Source: Clostridiales bacterium (lineage in GTDB: Bacteria; Bacillota; Clostridia; Christensenellales; Christensenellaceae). From it: a DNA stretch of 7,962 bases. The notes below the pieces were generated by a model. The model worked only from the letters and a program-made list of their open reading frames with translations. It was not told the origin of the DNA and did not search any database. Location: contig JAHZHM010000062.1 in assembly GCA_019420265.1 (NCBI GenBank), positions 1-7,962 on the forward strand, written 5' to 3'. Of this stretch, positions 1-5,786 are shown piece after piece (the first letter of the stretch is position 1; each line of letters starts with the position of its first letter). The position numbers were made by a program, and so were the translations under genes.

Positions 1-883
1 CCGGGTTGACGGAAGCGGGATCGAAGCGCTCCTCGGGGTGCTCGCGCAGATTCGTCTCCTCCATGCCAAACTCCGTCGCGATGCCCCAGCTGGCCTCTCT
101 GGCGCAGAACGCCGCGCATTTTCTCACATACGGATCGTTCTGGCTCTGCCAAGCCCACTGATAGCCCTTTCTCTGGCCGAAGGAAGCGCTGGCCAGGTGG
201 CTCGTGTTGCCCGCCCAGATTTTATACACCAGCCGCGCCGGCATATGATCGCGCACGGGCAGCTTGACGCCCTCCGGAATCGCGCCCTTCCATTCGTCGC
301 CCACGGGCAGATAGTCGTTGTCGCCCGAGAGGATGGAAAGCTCGTCTTCCGCGCGCATATCGGGCATCGGGTCTGCCCCCAGGCGGTAGACCAGGGATTC
401 CACAAAGCCCACATGCTCCTGCATAAAGGCGGCTTCTTCCTCATTCAGCCGCTCCAGCATATACTTTTTGAAGATATCGCCGGGGTAGACGAAGTTGACG
501 CAGAACAGCAAATCTAGCGGCTCGGTATTGCCGTTTTGATAGCGCAGCTTGACGGCATCGCCCAGCATATGCCCGATGGATTCGCATGCCCCCGGGAAAA
601 CGTGAATGCTGACGTAGTTGGTATTTGCAATGGCGTTCAGGCACTGCTCGTATTCCGTCTGCGTGCAGAAGGCGTCATAGCCCCGGATGACCGCTTTGTC
701 ATAGCCGGGTTTATCGCTGTGGCTACGGAAACCAGTATAGTAGCCCTGTGCGCGCAGTTTTTGCACCAGCGCTTCGGAATATTCCAGGAAAGTCAGCTTA
801 TATCCCGCGTCGCTAAACAGATCGGCGATATAGCCCCGGCCGATTTTTCCGGCGCCAATGAGAACAAGTTCTTTTTTTGCCAT
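1..883 (-). CDS. Mannitol-1-phosphate 5-dehydrogenase-family oxidoreductase (partial, 3' end outside window)
   Basis: This is the N-terminal 294 residues of an NAD(P)-dependent polyol dehydrogenase-like protein; the C-terminus lies beyond position 1. The start is ATG at 883-881, with AGGAGG (complement of 890-895) six bases upstream. A Rossmann dinucleotide-binding motif GAGKIGRG sits at residues 10-17, very close to MtlD (GAGNIGRG). HVGFVES (157-163) also matches the MtlD family. The catalytic signature KxxxxNxxH of the long-chain mannitol dehydrogenase family is present as K221, N226 and H229 (KIWAGNTSH). The family's conserved acidic ENxxxA segment appears to be replaced by CVNFVYPG (128-135), and the lid region around 180-215 is divergent, so the substrate may not be mannitol 1-phosphate. 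No PTS mannitol genes are visible beside it. A terminator separates it from rubrerythrin upstream, so it probably has its own promoter in 884-946, where I see no clear -35/-10 pair. The family call is confident and the substrate is unknown. Confidence 0.82.
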   Translation of the reverse strand, partial: MAKKELVLIGAGKIGRGYIADLFSDAGYKLTFLEYSEALVQKLRAQGYYTGFRSHSDKPGYDKAVIRGYDAFCTQTEYEQCLNAIANTNYVSIHVFPGACESIGHMLGDAVKLRYQNGNTEPLDLLFCVNFVYPGDIFKKYMLERLNEEEAAFMQEHVGFVESLVYRLGADPMPDMRAEDELSILSGDNDYLPVGDEWKGAIPEGVKLPVRDHMPARLVYKIWAGNTSHLASASFGQRKGYQWAWQSQNDPYVRKCAAFCAREASWGIATEFGMEETNLREHPEERFDPASVNP

Positions 884-889
884 AGTAAT

Positions 890-895
890 CCTCCT
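890..895 (-). promoter_or_regulatory. Ribosome binding site of the polyol dehydrogenase homologue
   Basis: The minus strand reads AGGAGG, then six bases, then ATG (883-881). This near-perfect Shine-Dalgarno sequence fixes the start codon of the partial gene. Confidence 0.85.
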
Positions 896-938
896 ATTGG
901 TTTTCCAAATCTCCTCTCCAGTTTAACATAAAAGTTTT

Positions 939-976
939 CAAAAAAAAAGAACCCGGCAAAATTTTGCCGGATTCTT
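939..976 (-). terminator. Rho-independent terminator of rubrerythrin
   Basis: The arms 947-961 and 962-976 pair almost completely: AAGAA and CCGGCAAAA against their complements, with one C/A mismatch. The upper A/T part would open to form the loop. On the minus strand the stem is followed by a U-rich tract (complement of the A run at 940-948). It lies 18 bases after the rubrerythrin stop codon and isolates that gene from the dehydrogenase homologue. Confidence 0.88.
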
Positions 977-993
977 GGTGCCAATCTGCTGTT

Positions 994-1530
994 TTAATAG
1001 TTCTTTGCCTCGATCTCGAAATACGCCTTTGCATGCGAGCAGACCGGGCAGACTTCCGGGGGCGTCTCTCCCGTATGGATATAGCCGCAGTTTTTGCAGA
1101 CCCATACTGCGCCTTCGTTTCTGGAGAAAACCTTGCCCTCTTTGATATTCTCGTGCAGCTTTTTATAGCGCTCTTCGTGGGATTTCTCGATCTCGGCCAC
1201 CATCGTGAATTTATGGGCGATCTCGTCAAAGCCCTCCTCTTTTGCCTGCTCTGCGAACTGGCGGTACATCTCCGTCCACTCGTAATTCTCCGTCTCGGCG
1301 GAATCCTTCAGGTTCTGCTCGGTCGTGCCGATTCCGCCCATGATGTATTTGAACCAGATTTTCGCATGGGCGCCCTCGTTTTTAGCCGTCTCATGGAAGA
1401 TAGAGGCGATCTGCTGGTAGCCGTCTTTTTTGGCCTGCGCCTCAAAAAAGCCGTATTTGCCCCAGGCCTGCGTCTCCCCGGCAAAGGCCGCATACAGGTT
1501 TTCCAGTGTCTTTGAATCTTTCAGTTCCAT
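994..1530 (-). CDS. rbr: Rubrerythrin (diiron peroxidase with C-terminal rubredoxin domain)
   Basis: A 178-residue cytoplasmic non-haem iron protein that reduces hydrogen peroxide in anaerobes. Residues 1-135 form the ferritin-like four-helix domain, with the expected diiron ligands visible: E19 (GETQ), E52 and H55 (NEGAH), E84 and E87 (EWTEMY), and E115 and H118 (ExxH). Residues 140-178 form the rubredoxin-like domain that passes electrons to the diiron site, with C145/C148 (CKNCGY) and C161/C164 (CPVC) to bind one Fe(Cys)4. The length and the domain order are those of classical rubrerythrin. The start ATG (1530-1528) has AAGGAG eight bases upstream. The gene appears monocistronic: a terminator follows it, and the neighbour upstream is divergent. 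I saw no PerR-type box in the 109-base divergent spacer. The identification is near certain. Confidence 0.97.
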   Translation of the reverse strand: MELKDSKTLENLYAAFAGETQAWGKYGFFEAQAKKDGYQQIASIFHETAKNEGAHAKIWFKYIMGGIGTTEQNLKDSAETENYEWTEMYRQFAEQAKEEGFDEIAHKFTMVAEIEKSHEERYKKLHENIKEGKVFSRNEGAVWVCKNCGYIHTGETPPEVCPVCSHAKAYFEIEAKNY

Positions 1531-1537
1531 AAAAAGT

Positions 1538-1543
1538 CTCCTT
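1538..1543 (-). promoter_or_regulatory. Ribosome binding site of rubrerythrin
   Basis: The minus strand reads AAGGAG, eight bases before the ATG at 1530-1528. The leader upstream of it is unusually A/purine-rich (complement of 1541-1586). Confidence 0.8.
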
Positions 1544-1590
1544 TTGTTTGGTTTGTTTTCCTATTTTTCCCGTTTTTTTCATTTTCATAC

Positions 1591-1619
1591 GCATAGCACA
1601 GCCGATTTCGCGCATTTTA
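1591..1619 (+). promoter_or_regulatory. Sigma-G-like (forespore) promoter of the SpoVAF/GerA-family gene
   Basis: A -35 element GCATA (1591-1595) is followed by a 17-base spacer and a -10 element CATTTTA (1613-1619). Both fit the sigma-G consensus of endospore formers (GHATR and CATnHTA). The start point would fall near 1626, leaving a short leader of about 14 bases that still includes the ribosome binding site GGAGG at 1629-1633. spoVA-type genes are sigma-G-dependent in Bacillus, which agrees with the downstream gene. The match was made by eye. Confidence 0.6.
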
Positions 1620-1639
1620 AGAGGGAACGGAGGTTTTTT

Positions 1640-3049
1640 ATGCAAACAAAGTGGCAAGAGCAGATCGCATCTTTCGACAACCGGATGCGCACGGAAAAAA
1701 GTTTCGATATCATCAAGCGCCGGCTGGACGTCCATGGGCATACGGCCTATCTTTATATGATAAACGGGTTCGCCAAAGACGACATTTTGGAGAAGGTTAC
1801 CCGGTTTATGCTCTACGAGACCAACAGCGATATTCCGCAGGATATCACGCCCAGCCAGTTTCTGGAAAAATATATCACGTATACCGAGGCCAGCGTCTCG
1901 GGCAATTTTGACGATATCTCCCGCCAGCTTCTGACGGGCTCTATCGTGCTGTTTATCGACCTCTTCCCCGAGGCGATTCTGATGGACGCCTGGGCCTACC
2001 CCAGCCGGGGCATCGAGGAGCCGGAGGATGAGAAAGTGCTGCGCGGCTCGCACGACGGCTTCAGCGAAATTCTGGTGCAAAACACCGCGCTCATCCGCCG
2101 CCGCATGCGCACGGAAGACCTCGTCATGGAAAAGCACATGGTCGGCTCCCGCTCCAAGACCAACGTCGTGCTGGCCTATCTGAATGAAAAGGTGGACCAG
2201 GATTTCCTCAAAAAACTACAGGACAAAATCGATCATCTAAACGTCAACTCCCTGACCATGGCGCAGGAAAGCCTGAACGAGGCGCTGATGGACAAAGGCT
2301 GGTATAACCCGTTTCCAAAAGTGCGCTATACCGAGCGGCCGGATGCGGCCGCCGCCAGCATTGCCGAGGGGAGCATTGTCGTGATCATCGACAACACCTC
2401 CTCCGTCATGATCCTGCCCGCCTCTTTTTTCGATTTCGTGCAGGACAGCAACGACTACTGCTTCCCACCTGTGGTCGGGACATACCTGCGCTTCGTGCGC
2501 TCCTTCGTCTTTTTCATGACGATTTTCCTGACGCCCGTCTGGTATCTGCTGGTCAAAAACCCGCAGTGGGTGCCGGATTGGCTGGCCTTCGTGCAAATCG
2601 AGGAGCCCAATGCGGTGCCCGTCATCGCCCAGCTGCTCTTTTTTGAATTTGCGCTCTCCGGGCTCAAGCTGGCCTCGCTCAACACGCCAAACGCGCTCTC
2701 CAATTCCTTCAGCGTCATCGGCGCGCTGATTTTGGGCGATTTCGCCGTGCAGGCGCACTGGTTTGTGCCCGAGGTGATCATGTATATGGGCCTGGTGGCC
2801 GTGGGCAACTTCGCCCAGCCCAGCTATGAGCTTGGCTATGCGTTCAACCTCTGCCGCATCATGCTGCTGGTGCTCATCTGGCTGCTCAACCTCTGGGGGC
2901 TGATTCTGGGCATTCTCATCATCATACTGCTGCTGGCGACCAACCAAACCGTCTCGGGCAAGAGCTATCTGTATCCGCTCATTCCCTTCAACGGCGCGGC
3001 TCTCAAGCGGCTGCTCGTGCGCTGCCGCATGAGCAATAAAAATAGTTAA
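1640..3049 (+). CDS. spoVAF: SpoVAF/GerA-family spore germination membrane protein
   Basis: A 469-residue protein of the GerA A-subunit/SpoVAF family, expected in the spore inner membrane, where these proteins form ion channels that act in germination. The start is ATG 1640, with GGAGG six bases upstream; an open frame extends further back but overlaps the rubrerythrin gene and the promoter. The N-terminal soluble domain (about 1-275) holds family signatures: YLYMINGFAKD (37-47), FIDLFPEAILMDAW (105-118), RGIEEPE (123-129), and NPFPKVRYTERPD (223-235), which is typical of SpoVAF. Membrane segments are likely near 285-305, 326-346, 354-372, 376-394 and 405-433. The C-terminus has SYLYPLIPFN (442-451), also SpoVAF-like. 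No GerB, GerC or SpoVA gene lies beside it. The alternative is a GerA-type A subunit. The family is near certain; the SpoVAF subgroup is likely. Confidence 0.85.
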   Translation: MQTKWQEQIASFDNRMRTEKSFDIIKRRLDVHGHTAYLYMINGFAKDDILEKVTRFMLYETNSDIPQDITPSQFLEKYITYTEASVSGNFDDISRQLLTGSIVLFIDLFPEAILMDAWAYPSRGIEEPEDEKVLRGSHDGFSEILVQNTALIRRRMRTEDLVMEKHMVGSRSKTNVVLAYLNEKVDQDFLKKLQDKIDHLNVNSLTMAQESLNEALMDKGWYNPFPKVRYTERPDAAAASIAEGSIVVIIDNTSSVMILPASFFDFVQDSNDYCFPPVVGTYLRFVRSFVFFMTIFLTPVWYLLVKNPQWVPDWLAFVQIEEPNAVPVIAQLLFFEFALSGLKLASLNTPNALSNSFSVIGALILGDFAVQAHWFVPEVIMYMGLVAVGNFAQPSYELGYAFNLCRIMLLVLIWLLNLWGLILGILIIILLLATNQTVSGKSYLYPLIPFNGAALKRLLVRCRMSNKNS

Positions 3050-3067
3050 AATCCGCCACGCTTCTCC

Positions 3068-3096
3068 TTGACAGCGCGGTGCCCTGCGTGTAAACT
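3068..3096 (+). promoter_or_regulatory. Sigma-A-type promoter of the feo operon
   Basis: A perfect -35 box TTGACA (3068-3073) is followed by a 17-base spacer and a -10 box TAAACT (3091-3096). Transcription would start near 3103, giving a leader of about 72 bases before feoA. That leader contains a hairpin with a T run, then a 16-bp palindromic operator. The promoter begins only 18 bases after the spoVAF stop codon. Confidence 0.75.
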
Positions 3097-3103
3097 GATA
3101 GAC

Positions 3104-3126
3104 GGGCAAGAATTCCTTGCCCTTTT
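3104..3126 (+). terminator. Short hairpin terminator between spoVAF and feoA
   Basis: GGGCAAG (3104-3110) pairs with CTTGCCC (3116-3122) around a five-base loop and is followed by TTTT (3123-3126). It would end transcripts coming from spoVAF, whose stop codon is 55 bases upstream. For transcripts starting at the feo promoter the hairpin lies at the extreme 5' end. There it should be too early to terminate and might protect the mRNA end instead. Confidence 0.65.
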
Positions 3127-3138
3127 ATCGGCATCAAA

Positions 3139-3154
3139 GTTAGCCTAGGCTAAC
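3139..3154 (+). promoter_or_regulatory. Perfect palindrome, likely DtxR/IdeR-type iron regulator operator
   Basis: GTTAGCCTAGGCTAAC is a perfect 16-bp inverted repeat, 20 bases before the feoA start codon. It shares the nine bases TAGGCTAAC with the established IdeR/DtxR consensus (TTAGGTTAGGCTAACCTAA), and its position before feoAB fits an iron-responsive repressor. It lies about 36-51 bases downstream of the predicted start point, so it would act as a roadblock or control a second promoter closer to feoA. The palindrome is seen directly; the regulator is inferred, and no dtxR-like gene is in the window. Confidence 0.65.
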
Positions 3155-3174
3155 ATTTCAAAGGGAGGCATCGT

Positions 3175-3435
3175 ATGACACTCGATAAGCTGCATATCGG
3201 CCAGGGCGGCACCATCGCGGCCGTGGGCGGAGAAGGCGCTCTGCGGCGCAGAGTTTTGGATATGGGGCTCACGCCGGGCACCAAAGTATTCGTGCGCAAA
3301 ATGGCGCCGCTGGGAGACCCTATCGAGATTTTCCTGCGGGGCTATGAGCTGACGCTGCGCAAAGAAGATGCCCAGCGCATCGAAATTGTGGATGTGCAGG
3401 CTGCGCCTGCCCCCGCGAAGGGAGGTCGCGCATGA
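3175..3435 (+). CDS. feoA: Ferrous iron transport protein A
   Basis: An 86-residue cytoplasmic SH3-like protein, the small partner of the FeoB Fe(II) transporter. The hallmark FeoA pattern is clear: LRRRVLDMGLTPGTKVFVRK (residues 23-42), then APLGDPIEIFLRGYELTLRK (44-63). Length and fold pattern match free-standing FeoA. The start ATG 3175 has GGAGG at 3164-3168, six bases upstream. Its stop codon overlaps the feoB start in the sequence ATGA (3432-3435), so the two are translationally coupled. The C-terminal tail (AAPAPAKGGRA) is low complexity; its codons also carry the feoB ribosome binding site. Expression probably depends on the promoter at 3068-3096 and the palindrome at 3139-3154. Confidence 0.96.
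   Translation: MTLDKLHIGQGGTIAAVGGEGALRRRVLDMGLTPGTKVFVRKMAPLGDPIEIFLRGYELTLRKEDAQRIEIVDVQAAPAPAKGGRA
3418..3425 (+). promoter_or_regulatory. feoB ribosome binding site inside feoA, with coupled start
   Basis: AAGGGAGG lies within the last codons of feoA, six bases before the feoB ATG (3432), which itself overlaps the feoA TGA. This confirms the feoB start and indicates coupled translation. Confidence 0.85.
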
Positions 3436-5438
3436 TCTTCGCACTCGCCGGCAACCAAAACTGCGGCAAAACCACCCTGTTCAACCAACTGACGGGCAGC
3501 AACCAGCATGTGGGCAATTTCCCGGGGGTTACCGTCGAGCGCAAAGAGGGCATCGTCAAAAAGCACCCGGAGATGATCGTGGTCGACCTGCCCGGCATCT
3601 ATTCGCTCTCTCCCTACACTTCGGAGGAGGTCGTCACCCGGGATTTTCTGCTGCGCGAGCACCCGGATGCCATCATCAACATCATCGATGCGACGAATAT
3701 CGAGCGCAATCTCTATCTGACGCTGCAGCTTCTGGAGCTGAACATTCCCATGGTGCTGGCGCTGAATATGATGGATGAAGTCCGCGCCAACCACGGCAGC
3801 ATCGACCTGCTCAAATTTTCAGCCGAGCTGGGCATCCCATGCGTGCCCATTTCTGCCAGCAAAAATGAGGGCATTGAAGATCTCGTCTCGGCGGCCATTG
3901 CCGCAGGCGAGAAAAAGCAGCTGCCCCGGCGGCTGGATTTCTGTTCCGGGCCGGTGCACAAGGCCATTCACGCGCTCTGCCATCTCATCGAGGATCACGC
4001 CCAGGCCAGCAAAATTCCCGTGCGCTTCGCGGCGACAAAGCTGGTTGAGGGAGATGAGCCGACCATCGCCGCCCTGCACATCAACGAAAACGAGCTGGAT
4101 ATCGTGGATCACATCGTCCGGGAGATGGAGAGCGATCTGGGCACAGACCGCCTGGCCGCTCTGGCGGATATGCGCTATTCCTATATCGAGGAGCTCTGCG
4201 AGAAAACCGTAGTCAAGGCACAGCAAAGCCGGGAACAGCTGCGTTCGCTCAAAATCGACAGCGTGCTGACGCACCGCATCTGGGCGCTGCCCATCTTCGT
4301 GCTCATCATGTTCGGCGTATTTTGGATCACATTCGGGCCCATCGGCGTTTTCTTCCAGGATCTGCTGGCAGAGGGCGTGCAGCTGGCCATCGACGGGTTT
4401 GCAAGCCTGCTGGTTTACGCGGAGATCAACCCCATTTTACAGTCTCTGCTCATCGATGGTGTCTGCGCAGGCGTGGGCAGTGTGCTCTCGTTTTTGCCCG
4501 TCATCGTCATCCTGTTCTTCCTGCTCTCGCTTTTGGAAGACAGCGGATATATGGCCCGCATCGCCTTTATTATGGATAAACCGCTGCGCCGCCTGGGGCT
4601 TTCCGGGCGCAGCTTCGTCCCCATGCTGGTGGGCTTTGGCTGCTCTGTCCCGGCGATTTTGTCCACGCGCACGCTCTCCTCGGATCGGGACCGCAAGATG
4701 ACCATTCTGCTGGTTCCCTTTATGTCGTGCAGTGCCAAACTGCCCATCTATGCCATGTTTGCCGCCGCCTTCTTCCCGGGCTATGCCGCGCTCGTCACCA
4801 TCGGACTATATGTGTTCGGCATTCTGGCCGGCATTTTGGCCGCGCTCATTTTAAAAGGAACCAAATTCAAGGGCAACCCCGTTCCTTTCGTCATGGAACT
4901 GCCTTCCTATCGCCTGCCTTCGGCCAAGAGCGTAACCCTGCATATGTGGGAAAAGGCAAAGGATTTCCTCAAAAAAGCCTTCACCGTCATCCTTTTGGCG
5001 ACGGTCATCATCTGGGTTTTGCAGAGCTTCGATTTCCGGTTCAACTATGTGGAAAACAGCGAAATCTCCATGCTGGGCAGCATCGGCAAGCTCATCGCCC
5101 CCATCTTCGCGCCGCTGGGCTTTGCGGATTGGCGGGCGGCCAGCGCGCTGATCACCGGTTTTTCTGCCAAGGAGGCTGTCGTCAGCACGCTCTCCATCCT
5201 CACGGGCTCCTCGCTGGAGACACTGCCCCAGGTGCTATCCGGCATGTTCTCCCCGCTTTCGGCCATCTCCTTCCTGATTTTCACGCTGCTGTATACGCCC
5301 TGCGTCGCTGCCGTGGGCGCGATGAATCAGGAGCTGGGCAAAAAGAGTTCCACGCTGGGCGTCGTCTGCACGCAATGCCTGGTGGCCTGGCTGGCGGCAT
5401 TTTTTGTCTATACCATCGGGCTTCTGCTGGGGTTTTAA
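3432..5438 (+). CDS. feoB: Ferrous iron transport protein B (GTPase-linked Fe(II) channel)
   Basis: A 668-residue inner-membrane Fe(II) importer. The N-terminal G domain has G1 GNQNCGKT (7-14), the conserved NFPGVTVE stretch (29-36), G3 DLPG (52-55), G4 NMMD (112-115) and G5 SAS (141-143). A helical regulatory (GDI-like) region follows, to about 270. The membrane domain begins near 283 and carries both gate motifs: GFGCSVPA (401-408, C404) and PFMSCSAKLPIY (429-440, C433). LEDSGYMARIAF (368-379) and TGFSAKEAVVSTLS (575-588) are also typical. A further Cys lies in YTPC (621-624). Length is within the usual range and all key motifs are intact, so the protein should be functional. Twenty-two bases separate it from the next small gene, which completes the operon. 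Confidence 0.98.
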   Translation: MIFALAGNQNCGKTTLFNQLTGSNQHVGNFPGVTVERKEGIVKKHPEMIVVDLPGIYSLSPYTSEEVVTRDFLLREHPDAIINIIDATNIERNLYLTLQLLELNIPMVLALNMMDEVRANHGSIDLLKFSAELGIPCVPISASKNEGIEDLVSAAIAAGEKKQLPRRLDFCSGPVHKAIHALCHLIEDHAQASKIPVRFAATKLVEGDEPTIAALHINENELDIVDHIVREMESDLGTDRLAALADMRYSYIEELCEKTVVKAQQSREQLRSLKIDSVLTHRIWALPIFVLIMFGVFWITFGPIGVFFQDLLAEGVQLAIDGFASLLVYAEINPILQSLLIDGVCAGVGSVLSFLPVIVILFFLLSLLEDSGYMARIAFIMDKPLRRLGLSGRSFVPMLVGFGCSVPAILSTRTLSSDRDRKMTILLVPFMSCSAKLPIYAMFAAAFFPGYAALVTIGLYVFGILAGILAALILKGTKFKGNPVPFVMELPSYRLPSAKSVTLHMWEKAKDFLKKAFTVILLATVIIWVLQSFDFRFNYVENSEISMLGSIGKLIAPIFAPLGFADWRAASALITGFSAKEAVVSTLSILTGSSLETLPQVLSGMFSPLSAISFLIFTLLYTPCVAAVGAMNQELGKKSSTLGVVCTQCLVAWLAAFFVYTIGLLLGF

Positions 5439-5460
5439 CCGATAACACGAAAGGATTTTC

Positions 5461-5628
5461 ATGAATATTTGGGATTATCTGCTCCTTGCCGCTCTGGCCA
5501 TCGCCTGCTTTTTCGCCTGGCGCTTTATCAAAAAGCACGGCACGGGCTCCTGCGGCGGCGATTGCTCGGCCTGCGCCTTTTCCGCGCAGTGTGAAAAGCG
5601 GCCAAAAAAGCCGCCCAAGAAAAAATAG
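5461..5628 (+). CDS. FeoB-associated Cys-rich membrane protein
   Basis: A 55-residue protein, too short for many gene finders. It starts at ATG 5461, with AAAGGA at 5450-5455. Residues 2-23 form one membrane helix (NIWDYLLLAALAIACFFAWR). A glycine/cysteine cluster follows, with C31, C35, C38 and C44 (CGGDCSACAFSAQC), and then a Lys/Pro-rich tail (residues 46-55). This architecture matches the FeoB-associated Cys-rich membrane proteins found downstream of feoB in many Firmicutes. Their exact role is not established; metal handling at the FeoB pore is a reasonable inference from the cysteines. It is the last gene of the feo operon and is followed by a strong terminator. Confidence 0.88.
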   Translation: MNIWDYLLLAALAIACFFAWRFIKKHGTGSCGGDCSACAFSAQCEKRPKKPPKKK

Positions 5629-5636
5629 AGCCACCC

Positions 5637-5673
5637 AAAAATGCGGTGCAAACCATCTTTGCGCCGCATTTTT
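5637..5673 (+). terminator. Rho-independent terminator of the feo operon
   Basis: The arms 5637-5652 and 5658-5673 form a 16-bp stem with one G-T wobble and a five-base loop (CCATC), ending in TTTTT. It lies eight bases after the Cys-rich gene stop codon. The A run at the other side could also give weak termination in the minus direction, but no minus-strand gene reads into it. Confidence 0.92.
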
Positions 5674-5700
5674 AAGTGGGCATCTTGAAATTCTATCGCT

Positions 5701-5738
5701 CAACCGATGGTTTACCCGGGGAAACTAGCCGTCGGTTG
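5701..5738. repeat. Nested inverted repeat before the XRE gene
   Basis: The outer arms CAACCGA (5701-5707) and TCGGTTG (5732-5738) are perfect complements. Inside them, GTTT (5710-5713) and AAAC (5722-5725) flank the palindrome CCCGGG (5715-5720). The inner dyad is centred two bases to the left of the outer one. The right outer arm overlaps the candidate -35 box of the XRE gene, so an operator role is possible. Confidence 0.5.
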
Positions 5739-5764
5739 CGCCCCAAAGGCGGGTATCTTACAAT
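5736..5764 (+). promoter_or_regulatory. Candidate promoter of the XRE gene
   Basis: TTGCGC (5736-5741), a 17-base spacer and TACAAT (5759-5764). The -10 box is good and the -35 box is moderate. The start point would be near 5771, giving a leader of only about 16 bases that contains the ribosome binding site AAGGAGG (5773-5779). Confidence 0.45.
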
Positions 5765-5786
5765 GAGCCAGCAAGGAGGCAGTTTT

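Noticed and set aside
38..931. Plus-strand open frames of 159 and 131 codons opposite the dehydrogenase
   Set aside because: The minus strand is open throughout 1-883 and encodes a recognisable MtlD-family protein; the plus-strand frames have no motif.
1430..1639. Upstream extension of the SpoVAF/GerA-family gene to an earlier ATG at 1430
   Set aside because: The extra 70 codons run through the rubrerythrin gene in antisense and across the sigma-G promoter. The ATG at 1640 has a proper GGAGG.
1442..2137. Open frame of 231 codons on the minus strand overlapping rubrerythrin and spoVAF
   Set aside because: It overlaps two well-supported genes and the promoter region between them and shows no known motif.
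2237..3109. Open frame of 290 codons on the minus strand
   Set aside because: It is antisense to spoVAF over nearly its whole length, its product is His/Gln/Glu-rich without a recognisable domain, and it lacks a good ribosome binding site. It is a shadow of the real gene.
3127..3174. Possible metal riboswitch in the feoA leader
   Set aside because: The leader is only about 72 bases and its structure is explained by a simple hairpin and a DNA palindrome. No multi-stem riboswitch fold is visible.
5676..5786. Earlier starts (5676 or 5763) for the XRE gene
   Set aside because: The extension covers the inverted repeat and the candidate promoter and adds no domain. AAGGAGG at 5773-5779 points to ATG 5787.
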